A DNA stretch of 23,687 bases from Methanomassiliicoccaceae archaeon UBA404 (lineage in GTDB: Archaea > Thermoplasmatota > Thermoplasmata > Methanomassiliicoccales > Methanomethylophilaceae). The notes under the pieces are model-generated. The model saw nothing but the letters and a program-made list of their open reading frames with translations. It was not told where the DNA came from and made no database searches. The stretch covers positions 20,673 to 44,359 of the forward strand of contig DAHY01000031.1 of NCBI GenBank assembly GCA_002498605.1, given 5' to 3'. Below are positions 15,674 through 22,472 of the stretch, piece after piece; the first letter of the stretch is position 1; every line of letters starts with the position of its first letter. The position numbers and the translations under genes are program-made.

Positions 15674-17332
15674 ATGCCGGTAATAAACTTCAGCTACAGC
15701 GATTTGTGTTCGTTGATAGGTGAGGATATACCCAGATCTGTTCTGGAAGAAAGAATACCCCTTATGGGCGCCGATATGGGCGATTCAGAAAACAGTACGG
15801 ACGATATGTCCGTGGAATTCTTCCCCGACCGTCCGGACCTTTACAGTGCCGAAGGAATAGCCAGAGCTCTGAGATCGTTCTTTGATATATCCCCCGGATT
15901 GCAAACATACGATACAGAAGAATCCGATATCGATGTTGTAATCGATGAAAATGTAAAATCGTTGAGACCGTATTTTCTGTGCGGTGCGGTTCTTAATTTA
16001 AAAATTACTGAAGATTTTCTTAAATCAATGATGGATTTACAGGAAAAACTTCATCTTACAATCGGCCGTAAAAGAAACAAGCTGGCTATCGGAATACACG
16101 ACCTGGATAAAGTAGCGCCGCCCTTTACATATTCTCTGGAAGACCCGAAATCGGTCAGATTTTCTCCGTTGGGTCATACGGAAGTAATGAATCTCTTTGA
16201 AATTCTGGAGAAGCACGAAAAAGGACGGGAATACGCATCCGTTTTGAAAGATGCGAAAAAATACCCGATTATACGGGACAGCAACGGAGATGTTCTTTCA
16301 TTCCCCCCTATTATAAACGGATCGCTGACCACCGTTACCACCGATACAAAAAATGTATTTGTGGATGTTACCGGTACCGACCGGAAAGCCGTAAAAGGTG
16401 CTTTGGACATTGTTTGTACGGCCTTGGCCGAAAGAGGAGGACGCATCGCATCCGTAAGAATGGAAGACTCGGGCGATAAATTCAAATCTCCGGATTTGAC
16501 TCCGATTCAAAAATTTGTATCCGTGAAAGAATGCAATAAATTCCTCGGTACGGAATTGGATGCGAAAGAAATGTCGCATTCTCTTGAAAAGATGGGTTTG
16601 GGTGCCAGGCCCGACGGCAAAGAAAAGATATCCGTTACCATACCGACAACCAGAACGGATATAATGCATGATGTGGATATTTTTGAAGACGTGGCTATCG
16701 GATACGGATTTGAAAATTTCGGCGGTTCTTATAAACTTGACAATACCGTTGCCTCCCGTTTAAACGAAACTGTGTTTTCGGACAATATCAGAAATATAAT
16801 GATCGGTCTGGGATTTACCGAAGTCACTACTTTGACTTTAAGCAACGAAAAAGATGAATTCACTAAATCCGGAATGCCCGGCACTGAGACGGTCACGATT
16901 AAAAATCCCATTACGGAGGACCACACCTGTTTGCGTGTCAATCTTTTCCCCAGCCTAATGAGAATATTGAGGCATAACAGACACAGGGATCTGCCTCAAA
17001 AAATATTCGAAGTCGGCTATGTGGTAAAAGATATGAAAAACTCTCTTCACCTCTGCGCGGTTACCGCCGCATCACGCACCTCGTTCACAGAGTCCAAATC
17101 TTTGGCCGAAGCCGTACTGAAAGAATTAGGATGCGGTTATTCCATTGAAAACTGTCCGTACGGTACATTTGTTCCAGGCAGAGGCGCCTCTGTCGTTATT
17201 GACGGGGAAAACGCAGGTGTCTTCGGCGAAGTATCTCCCGAAGTTATTGCGGAATTCGGTATTAATCACCCTATTATTATGTTTGAATTGAATTTGGACA
17301 ATCAGATTTCAAAAAGTGCCAGTATGTTTTGA
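15674..17332 (+). CDS. pheT: Phenylalanyl-tRNA synthetase beta subunit
   Basis: A 552-residue archaeal/eukaryotic-type beta subunit of the (alpha-beta)2 phenylalanyl-tRNA synthetase, which charges tRNA-Phe in the cytoplasm. The N-terminus MPVINFSYSDLCSLIG lacks the bacterial tRNA-binding B2 extension. EFFPDRPDLYSAEGIARALR is the B1-like signature, followed by the B3/B4 editing-type region with KLAIGIHDLDKV. A B5 domain (about 270-340, VTIPTTRTDIMHDVDIFEDV) comes next, then the inactive catalytic-like core with NPITEDHTCLRVNLFPSLM. The start is set by GGAG 5 nt before ATG 15674. The alpha subunit (pheS) is not in the window. A peroxiredoxin gene follows 9 nt later and is probably co-transcribed. 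Confidence 0.96.
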   Translation: MPVINFSYSDLCSLIGEDIPRSVLEERIPLMGADMGDSENSTDDMSVEFFPDRPDLYSAEGIARALRSFFDISPGLQTYDTEESDIDVVIDENVKSLRPYFLCGAVLNLKITEDFLKSMMDLQEKLHLTIGRKRNKLAIGIHDLDKVAPPFTYSLEDPKSVRFSPLGHTEVMNLFEILEKHEKGREYASVLKDAKKYPIIRDSNGDVLSFPPIINGSLTTVTTDTKNVFVDVTGTDRKAVKGALDIVCTALAERGGRIASVRMEDSGDKFKSPDLTPIQKFVSVKECNKFLGTELDAKEMSHSLEKMGLGARPDGKEKISVTIPTTRTDIMHDVDIFEDVAIGYGFENFGGSYKLDNTVASRLNETVFSDNIRNIMIGLGFTEVTTLTLSNEKDEFTKSGMPGTETVTIKNPITEDHTCLRVNLFPSLMRILRHNRHRDLPQKIFEVGYVVKDMKNSLHLCAVTAASRTSFTESKSLAEAVLKELGCGYSIENCPYGTFVPGRGASVVIDGENAGVFGEVSPEVIAEFGINHPIIMFELNLDNQISKSASMF

Positions 17333-17341
17333 AGTGATATT

Positions 17342-17809
17342 ATGGAAATTGGAGATATGTTTCCGGGATTCGTTTTAAACGACGAAAACGGCGAAAGATT
17401 TGACAGCAAGGAATTGGAAGGGGTTCGTTACGTAATTTACTTCTACCCCAAGGACAACACCTCGGGTTGCACAAAAGAAGCATTGGAATTTACCGAACTG
17501 ATCTCAAAGTTTATGATGAGGAATATACCCGTCATAGGCGTAAGCCGGGACTCCCCCGCATCCCACAGAAAATTCATCGACAAATATGGATTGAAAGTAA
17601 AACTTATCAGCGATCCGGATCACGTTCTTACGGAAGCCGTCGGAGCATGGGGATTGAAAAAGTTGTACGGAAAGGAATACGAGGGAGTATTCCGTTCCAC
17701 GTTTATCGTAGGCAAGGATGGAAAAGTGGAAGCGGTTTGGAAAAATGTTAAGGTGGCAGGCCATGCGGAAAATGTACTGGAACGTGCCATATCCCTTTTA
17801 AAATCCTGA
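17342..17809 (+). CDS. bcp: Peroxiredoxin of the BCP/PrxQ type, single cysteine
   Basis: A 155-residue thioredoxin-fold peroxiredoxin that reduces hydrogen peroxide and organic hydroperoxides. The active site reads YPKDNTSGCTKEA: the peroxidatic cysteine lies in the usual DNTxGCT context, but the x is Ser where Pro is typical. It is the only cysteine in the protein, so the resolving cysteine found five residues later in two-Cys PrxQ is absent (Leu in GCTKEALEF). The enzyme should therefore work as a one-Cys type with an external thiol reductant. The conserved arginine is likely in FRSTFIVGKDGKV. It lies 9 nt after pheT. Its TGA abuts the oppositely oriented TGA of the ETF-alpha-like gene with no gap. 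Confidence 0.93.
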   Translation: MEIGDMFPGFVLNDENGERFDSKELEGVRYVIYFYPKDNTSGCTKEALEFTELISKFMMRNIPVIGVSRDSPASHRKFIDKYGLKVKLISDPDHVLTEAVGAWGLKKLYGKEYEGVFRSTFIVGKDGKVEAVWKNVKVAGHAENVLERAISLLKS

Positions 17810-18502
17810 TCAAAGAATTTCTTTGTAATTACCTCCGCGGTAGTGCCAGTAAACAGCCGTGCCTTTCCGGTCCTTGGTTCCTTCCGGTGACGGGAAGACA
17901 TCATTTTTTACGGTTACCACCTGAGGGAAGGTCGTACATCCGTAACGCATGGTTTTTCCTCCGGTGTCCTTGAACATTATCAGCTTCCTGCCTTCAAGTT
18001 CCAGGCCGCAGATGTTGGTGACAACGCCGGTTCCCATAGATGCCGCCACGCGGGGTGCCAGTTCGGCGCCTTTGAGTGTTGAAGCCATCAAAACGGATGC
18101 GGGAATCACTCTTTCGCAAACGGATGTTATGGATTCGGCATAAGCTTCGGGATGGAATTCCTTCAAACGCTGATCCCTTACGTGATACAGAGAATCGACA
18201 CCATATGAGAATGATTCGTCATACAGCGATTTTACCTCGGGACCGCCGAATATGACACCGAACACCCTCCCACTGTTCAATTCAACGGCTTTTGCAATCA
18301 ATTGAGCGGATGTCGGATGCATTTTGAGCGTCCCGTCCTCCTCATACGTTTCAATGAATACCAATACTCCGTCTGCCGTTGACTGATTCGTATCGTATCT
18401 TTCAAGCATTCCCGGAGGAAGCTTCTTCTCCCCTTCGCAGGAATCTCCGTCTCCGCTGCTGGAACAGGAACCGTTTAACGCACAGGTACTGCAACCGCTC
18501 AT
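17810..18502 (-). CDS. ETF alpha-like protein: domain I only, with N-terminal cysteine motif, no FAD domain
   Basis: A 230-residue protein homologous to the N-terminal domain of electron transfer flavoprotein alpha (EtfA/FixB). Recognisable are GVLVFIET (45-52), the SAQLIAKAVEL helix, VFGVIFGG (80-87), HPEAYAESI (117-125), and the diagnostic GAELAPRVAASMGTGVVTNICGLEL (146-170 region). Normal EtfA is about 310-330 residues; here the whole C-terminal FAD-binding domain is missing, and the gene ends at the neighbouring gene's stop with no remnant. Instead a 22-residue N-terminal extension carries C4-x2-C7-x5-C13-x8-C22, a possible Fe-S or zinc site. The start ATG 18502 has GGGGG 7 nt upstream and overlaps the beta-like stop (TGATG). 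ATG 18508 is too close to that motif. Its partner is the beta-like gene upstream; function unknown. Confidence 0.8.
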   Translation of the reverse strand: MSGCSTCALNGSCSSSGDGDSCEGEKKLPPGMLERYDTNQSTADGVLVFIETYEEDGTLKMHPTSAQLIAKAVELNSGRVFGVIFGGPEVKSLYDESFSYGVDSLYHVRDQRLKEFHPEAYAESITSVCERVIPASVLMASTLKGAELAPRVAASMGTGVVTNICGLELEGRKLIMFKDTGGKTMRYGCTTFPQVVTVKNDVFPSPEGTKDRKGTAVYWHYRGGNYKEIL

Positions 18503-19071
18503 CAGCATGCCCCCAACGTAATAATTCTCGAACCTCTGATTCCTACGGAAGGCAGTGCAAGTTTCAGTTCTTTGCGCCCTACGACTTCAATCTCTGCATC
18601 GGATTCTTTTTTTGAATAAGGTATCCGAACATCTTCCGCCATTGAAACCACGGACCCGACGGGAACTCTGCATTTTCTTGTATCGCCGTCGTAATTCTGA
18701 ATCGCATAAATTCCCTCGTTGTCTCGGCCTATTTCGGTCACATAGCAGAACTGCTGAACCTGCAACAAATGTGCCAGCATCGGGACTGTGGAACTGTAAC
18801 CGCTGAAAACGATTAATCCCCTTTCGGGACAGTACTCGTCGATGAACGCAGTGTATATCCTGGAAAGTACCCAGGAATCGGAGCCCATAAAATCCCTATC
18901 CATTATACGGAAGGCTCTTGATGCTCCGCCAGAAATGCATTCTTTGAGCGGAGAATCCAACTTTTCGGTACCCATGGCAACGGATGTCAGACTGTCGCCG
19001 TCCTCCATTATCGATTGTACGGAACCTATGGCGGACGAGGGGTCGCCCGCAACTGATATTACGTATTCCAT
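18502..19071 (-). CDS. ETF beta-like protein, shortened
   Basis: A 189-residue protein resembling electron transfer flavoprotein beta (EtfB/FixA), a Rossmann-like AMP/FAD-contacting subunit normally of about 250-265 residues. The match is a VTSVAMG-type strand (SLTSVAMGTEKLDSPLKECI), then SGGASRAFRIMD, a PERGLIVFSGYSSTVPMLAHL stretch equivalent to the DLVLCG...QVGPMLAELL helix, and FCYVTEI in place of VTYVSKI. The usual N-terminal loop after the first strand, including the NPFDE region, is deleted: MEYVISVAGDPSSAIG runs straight into the next helix. The C-terminal arm that wraps the alpha subunit is also absent. It ends in Cys189. A TATA-like box 30 nt upstream suggests its own leaderless transcript. 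The next gene overlaps its stop, so the two subunits are probably made together. Confidence 0.75.
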   Translation of the reverse strand: MEYVISVAGDPSSAIGSVQSIMEDGDSLTSVAMGTEKLDSPLKECISGGASRAFRIMDRDFMGSDSWVLSRIYTAFIDEYCPERGLIVFSGYSSTVPMLAHLLQVQQFCYVTEIGRDNEGIYAIQNYDGDTRKCRVPVGSVVSMAEDVRIPYSKKESDAEIEVVGRKELKLALPSVGIRGSRIITLGAC

Positions 19072-19094
19072 ACAACCCGTATTGACGGATTGTA

Positions 19095-19101
19095 CTATTA
19101 A
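19095..19101 (-). promoter_or_regulatory. TATA-like box for the ETF-like pair
   Basis: Minus-strand TTAATAG starts 30 nt before ATG 19071. It would allow the ETF-like pair to be transcribed independently of the SRP54-coaD genes upstream, as a leaderless message. Confidence 0.4.
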
Positions 19102-19106
19102 TGTAA

Positions 19107-20063
19107 TCAGTATCCGAGAGAATCGGATATTCTGGGAACCATTGCGGCCATTATGGATTGCTCAGTGAGTTCTTTACGGTTAAGCAACCCGTCGGTCAAC
19201 AGTCCGATGGCTCCGCCTTTCTTTCCTATGTCTTCTCTGCCGTACAGATCGCGTATTGCGTCCGAAACGGTTTTGCCCTCACGGACGGAAGCGGAAATAT
19301 CATCCGGATACCTGAAACCGGAACCCATGCCTATTGTTAACATTCCTTTGTTATCGAAAACAGCACAATACTGAATATCATACAAACCGTCTTCCAATTC
19401 AAAAACACCGGCTTCTATCCCTACGGACATTTCATGATTTCCGAGAGCGCTTTTGGCACGGTTCACTGCGCCTTGCCGTACATCTTTTTCAAACGGCTGT
19501 TCCGGAACACCGGATTCCACATCAACCGATGTTATTCTCACGTTGCCGTATATTTTTTCCATTACCGCTCTGACGGCTTCTGTCTTTACGGGATTCAGTG
19601 AGCCCACGGATATGTCCGGAACATCGGCATCGCCGTCTTTGCCGTACCTGCCTTCCAGAATGCCTTTGGAGCTTATCTTTGAACCGTCAGATGCCATTAC
19701 AAGGGGAACAACCGAGAATTCCAACGGAGGCACCCCTCTCGATTTCCTTTCCTCGTTGAGTTTTTTTCCGTTGGGCAATGTTTCCTCGGAAACGACCAAC
19801 ACATCCACGGAATCCATATTTTCTTTGGGTCCGTAGATATCGTCTATGACGAATATTTCCCAATTGCCCTTCATGCCGGACAGAAATTTTTCCAACGCCG
19901 ACATTCTTATGCTTAACGGGATGGGGTTTTCACGTTTTTGGGATGCCATTCTGTCCGATGTTATACCCACGGATACGTGGCCGCCGATTTCAAAAGCTCT
20001 GTTGATAAGCGCACGGTGTCCGTCATGCAACACATCGAAGGTGCCGGCGACGGCAACTCTCAT
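19107..20063 (-). CDS. coaD: Phosphopantetheine adenylyltransferase fused to DUF84 (ITPase/XTPase-like) domain
   Basis: A 318-residue two-domain protein. Residues 1-~145 are an archaeal phosphopantetheine adenylyltransferase, which adds AMP to 4'-phosphopantetheine to give dephospho-CoA. AGTFDVLHDGH holds the nucleotidyltransferase HxGH motif (H13, H16), and KISSKGI (129-135) is the second signature. Residues ~150-318 match the YjjX/DUF84 family of non-canonical purine NTPases (inosine/xanthosine triphosphatase): VGSLNPVKTEAV (153-164), GVPEQPF (185-191), SVGIEAGVFE (213-222) and KKGGAIGLLTDG (281-292). I recall the same fusion from Thermoplasmatales. A link between the two activities is not obvious. 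The ATG follows the zinc-ribbon stop by 1 nt, so the two genes are tightly coupled. Confidence 0.92.
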   Translation of the reverse strand: MRVAVAGTFDVLHDGHRALINRAFEIGGHVSVGITSDRMASQKRENPIPLSIRMSALEKFLSGMKGNWEIFVIDDIYGPKENMDSVDVLVVSEETLPNGKKLNEERKSRGVPPLEFSVVPLVMASDGSKISSKGILEGRYGKDGDADVPDISVGSLNPVKTEAVRAVMEKIYGNVRITSVDVESGVPEQPFEKDVRQGAVNRAKSALGNHEMSVGIEAGVFELEDGLYDIQYCAVFDNKGMLTIGMGSGFRYPDDISASVREGKTVSDAIRDLYGREDIGKKGGAIGLLTDGLLNRKELTEQSIMAAMVPRISDSLGY

Positions 20064-20064
20064 T

Positions 20065-20262
20065 TCATAGCCCCCAATACATCAGGAGAACCGTGAACGC
20101 TACAAGGCCTATCATCAGAATAACATACTTCCCGAGCTTTTTCTTAACATCCTTGCCGGAAGTATCCCTGCATTCGTCGGTGCAGTAATTGCCTACGCCC
20201 ACGAATGCTTTACCGCAGTTTATGCAGTGTCTGTGTTGCGGTATTCTCTCCACATCGGCCAT
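20065..20262 (-). CDS. Small zinc-ribbon protein with C-terminal membrane helix (DUF2116-like)
   Basis: A 65-residue protein. The N-terminal half is a single zinc ribbon with HCINCGKAF and NYCTDEC (four cysteines as CxxC and CxxxC, plus His). The C-terminal half is a lysine-rich stretch (KDVKKKLGKY) followed by one hydrophobic helix, VILMIGLVAFTVLLMYWGL, which ends the protein, so it is tail-anchored with the ribbon in the cytoplasm. It fits the archaeal DUF2116/COG4068 group, which has no known function. It sits between trmY and coaD, 31 nt after trmY and 1 nt before coaD. A TATA-like TTTATTATC (20290-20282) lies 28 nt before the ATG. Confidence 0.85.
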   Translation of the reverse strand: MADVERIPQHRHCINCGKAFVGVGNYCTDECRDTSGKDVKKKLGKYVILMIGLVAFTVLLMYWGL

Positions 20263-20281
20263 GATACCGGATAAAGATAGA

Positions 20282-20290
20282 GATAATAAA
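20282..20290 (-). promoter_or_regulatory. TATA-like box before the zinc-ribbon gene
   Basis: Minus-strand TTTATTATC begins 28 nt before ATG 20262, right after the trmY stop. It suggests an internal leaderless promoter for the zinc-ribbon and coaD genes. Confidence 0.35.
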
Positions 20291-20293
20291 GGT

Positions 20294-20884
20294 TCACTCC
20301 GAACGGTCCATTTCGTTCTGAGCTATGACTATGCATTGACTGGCAAGCATACTGCGGGGACCCAGGCATATTTTTGAAGGCGAATATGAAAGTGTCGCGG
20401 ATTCTTCTTCTTCGGTGAGATCTCTGTCGTCGCCCAATATAAAAACCGGGTTTTCCGGGAATTCGAAACCGCGGATATCGGTGCCGTCTTCTTTGAGATA
20501 TACGAAGTTGCCTTTGTCGGATAAGTATTCCAGTACATTTTCAAAAGACATTCTGGAAATATACACTCCGGGGGAGGATCTGATTTCACCCTCTTCCGGC
20601 ACATCTTTCATAAGAGCGTTTCTTACCAATGAAGATGTGCTCCTTTCGTCGGGATTGAGATATCTGATGCTCTCTCCGGAAAACCGTACGGTTTTGGGTG
20701 CGTCGTCTCCGCCCTGCAGTATAAGATAGACTTCGGTATCCTTGCGTATTTCGTGACTGAGGAAAAACGCCGAAGTGACGCATCTTACGAGCACGTCCAA
20801 TCTTCCGGCGCCTCCGCAAATATCGTCCAATTTGAAATCCGGCGTACTGGCTGCGCGATGGCCCGTTACAACAAAGTAACGCAT
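20294..20884 (-). CDS. trmY: tRNA (pseudouridine(54)-N1)-methyltransferase TrmY
   Basis: A 196-residue SPOUT-class methyltransferase of the DUF358/TrmY family, which uses S-adenosylmethionine to methylate N1 of pseudouridine 54 in the T-loop of archaeal tRNAs. The N-terminal FKLDDICGGAGRLDVLVRCV segment is the family hallmark. EVYLILQGGDDAPKTVRFSG and the knot region NPVFILGDDRDLTEEEE followed by SKICLGPRSMLASQCIVIAQNE form the trefoil-knot SAM site. Length is normal. The ATG lies 2 nt after the SRP54 stop, so it is co-transcribed with SRP54. A C-terminal cysteine (SQCIVIAQNE) is in the position usual for the family. Confidence 0.95.
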   Translation of the reverse strand: MRYFVVTGHRAASTPDFKLDDICGGAGRLDVLVRCVTSAFFLSHEIRKDTEVYLILQGGDDAPKTVRFSGESIRYLNPDERSTSSLVRNALMKDVPEEGEIRSSPGVYISRMSFENVLEYLSDKGNFVYLKEDGTDIRGFEFPENPVFILGDDRDLTEEEESATLSYSPSKICLGPRSMLASQCIVIAQNEMDRSE

Positions 20885-20886
20885 GT

Positions 20887-22236
20887 TTACGACCCCATGT
20901 CGATATCCGAGTCCATATCGCCCAACTGTTTCATGAGTTGTTTACGCATTTTACGGTTCTTGCTGAACGAACCCATCATCTTTTTGCTCTGATTGTATTG
21001 TTTCATCAGCAATCGGACGTCTTTCGGTTCGACACCGGCGCCGGCGGCAATTCTGTCCACCCTCTTGCCTTTGATAATGTTGGGATTTTCTTTTTCTTCC
21101 AGGGTCATGGAATCCATTATGACTTTGAACTGATTGAGTCTTCTCTGGGATTCTTCGTAATCGATTTTATCCTGCATGTTGCTCATACCGGGAAGCATCG
21201 ACATTACTTTGCTGAGAGGACCCATCTTGGTGACCGCAATCATTTGCTGATACATATCCACCAAACTGAATTTTCCGGACATCATGTTTCTGCTGGCCTG
21301 TTCGACGGCTTCGTCATGACCGATTTCGTCCTTGACAATTTCAGCAAGATAAGACAGATCGCCCATGCCCAAAAGTCTTGAAATGAAACGGTTTGCATCA
21401 AACGGTTCCAAATCCCGGATATGTTCCCCGGTACCGAGGAAAACTATTCTGGCATTCGTTTTCGATACTGCGGAAAGAGCTCCTCCTCCTTTTGCGGTAC
21501 CGTCCATTTTTGTCAGGATGACTCCGGTTACCCCGACCGCTTTATGGAATGCCTCAGCCTGGGGACCGGCCTGCTGACCCACCTGTGAATCCAATACAAG
21601 GATTCTCTCGTCGGGGTCTGCGACTTTGGATATCTCCTTCAATTCGGTTATGAGGTCGTCTTCCAGCGCATGACGTCCCGAGGTATCCACAATTACTATT
21701 TTCTTGTCTTTGAACGCTTTCATTCCGTCTTTGACGATCTTTGCGGCATTCTTTTCGCCCGGTTCGCCGTAAACATCGGCTCCGACCTTCAATCCGAGTT
21801 GTTTAAGCTGATCCAATGCGGCGGGACGGTAAACATCGGCTCCGATGAGTCCGACGGTAAATCCTTTTTTAATGAAATAATTTGCAAGTTTGCCGGTTGT
21901 GGTGGTTTTACCCTGACCGTATAAACCGACCATCATTATCGTCTGAGGTTTGTTTGCAAGGCCTTCTCCGTTATCGAGAAGCGAAACCATCTCGTCGTAA
22001 ATTATACCGACAACATGATCTTTTGCACTTTTCCCTGCCGGAGGTTTTTCATTGAGTGCCCGTTCCTGTACGACCGAGGTAAGCTCAAGCACCAATTGGA
22101 CATTGACATCGGCCTGCAACAATGCGCGTTGCAGATCTTTGGAAATTTCTTTTATAAGATTTTCATCCACCGATGAAGCGCCGGTGATTTTTTTGAGGAC
22201 GTCCCTCAACGACTTTCCCAAACCTTCCATTACCAT
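20887..22236 (-). CDS. srp54: Signal recognition particle 54 kDa protein (SRP54/Ffh)
   Basis: A complete 449-residue SRP GTPase that binds signal peptides and 7S RNA and docks nascent membrane and secretory proteins to FtsY. The N domain covers 1-~95. The G domain has G1 GLYGQGKTTT (104-113; Tyr and Gln replace the more usual Gln and Ser of GxQGSGKT), GADVYRPAALDQL (132-144), DTSGRH (184-189), TKMDG (242-246) and GTGEHIRDLEPF (268-279). RLLGMGD (287-293) links to the methionine-rich M domain, with GMSNM and the basic RNA-binding segment. AGGTG about 8 nt upstream selects ATG 22236 over the internal ATG 22230. It heads a six-gene minus-strand run. The 7S RNA gene is not in the window. Confidence 0.97.
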   Translation of the reverse strand: MVMEGLGKSLRDVLKKITGASSVDENLIKEISKDLQRALLQADVNVQLVLELTSVVQERALNEKPPAGKSAKDHVVGIIYDEMVSLLDNGEGLANKPQTIMMVGLYGQGKTTTTGKLANYFIKKGFTVGLIGADVYRPAALDQLKQLGLKVGADVYGEPGEKNAAKIVKDGMKAFKDKKIVIVDTSGRHALEDDLITELKEISKVADPDERILVLDSQVGQQAGPQAEAFHKAVGVTGVILTKMDGTAKGGGALSAVSKTNARIVFLGTGEHIRDLEPFDANRFISRLLGMGDLSYLAEIVKDEIGHDEAVEQASRNMMSGKFSLVDMYQQMIAVTKMGPLSKVMSMLPGMSNMQDKIDYEESQRRLNQFKVIMDSMTLEEKENPNIIKGKRVDRIAAGAGVEPKDVRLLMKQYNQSKKMMGSFSKNRKMRKQLMKQLGDMDSDIDMGS

Positions 22237-22260
22237 AGAAACAACACCTAGATGGGATAC

Positions 22261-22272
22261 GATATATTATAG
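22261..22272 (-). promoter_or_regulatory. Probable TATA box for srp54
   Basis: Minus-strand CTATAATATATC is the closest AT-rich box, but it would put the start almost on the AGGTG ribosome-binding motif. The alternative TTTTTTTAAG (22312-22303) would give a leader near 47 nt. Which is used is unclear. Confidence 0.35.
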
Positions 22273-22302
22273 ATTTTAGTCTGAAGGCAAAATAGAAGTA
22301 AA

Positions 22303-22381
22303 CTTAAAAAAATTAAGTGCGGGAAGAGGCCAGCCGGTCAGAAGGGATGGGATGCACTCTACATAACTGACCTAATCCCCG
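22303..22381 (-). ncRNA. Candidate small RNA upstream of srp54
   Basis: The 236-bp gap 22237-22472 has no gene. On the minus strand a TATA-like TTTATATAG (22412-22404) lies about 25-30 nt before GGGGATTAGG (22380-22371). The following ~78 nt can pair as CGGGGA (22381-22376) with TCCCG (22324-22320, one bulge) and GGTCAG (22372-22367) with CTGACC (22341-22336). It ends in CTTAATTTTTTTAAG (22317-22303), a T-run like a terminator. It is not tRNA-like and too short for 7S RNA. Expression and strand are unproven. Confidence 0.25.
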
Positions 22382-22413
22382 TATAACTTGATTAGGTTAG
22401 TATCTATATAAAG
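22370..22413 (+). promoter_or_regulatory. Inverted repeat next to a strong TATA box
   Basis: ACCTAATC (22370-22377) and GATTAGGT (22390-22397) form a perfect 8-bp inverted repeat with a 12-nt spacer. TATATAAAG (22405-22413) follows 7 nt later. Read on the plus strand this is an operator-like repeat just upstream of TATA, but no convincing plus-strand gene lies downstream. Read on the minus strand, the repeat covers the predicted transcript start. Confidence 0.4.
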
Positions 22414-22428
22414 GTTCTGAAATTAAAG

Positions 22429-22464
22429 AAAAATGAATTCTGCCTGCGGTTTTTATCCGCAGGC
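22429..22464 (-). terminator. Hairpin terminator of the coiled-coil gene
   Basis: A perfect 8-bp stem pairs GCCTGCGG (22442-22449) with CCGCAGGC (22457-22464) around a 7-nt loop. On the minus strand it lies 8 nt past the coiled-coil stop codon and is followed within 8 nt by ATTTTTC (22435-22429). It is the clearest intrinsic-type terminator in the window. Confidence 0.6.
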
Positions 22465-22472
22465 GAAAGTGT

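Noticed and set aside
17810..18502. ETF-alpha-like gene as a truncated pseudogene
   Set aside because: The frame is intact, the start overlaps the partner gene with a good ribosome-binding motif, the partner is shortened in a matching way, and no FAD-domain remnant exists downstream.
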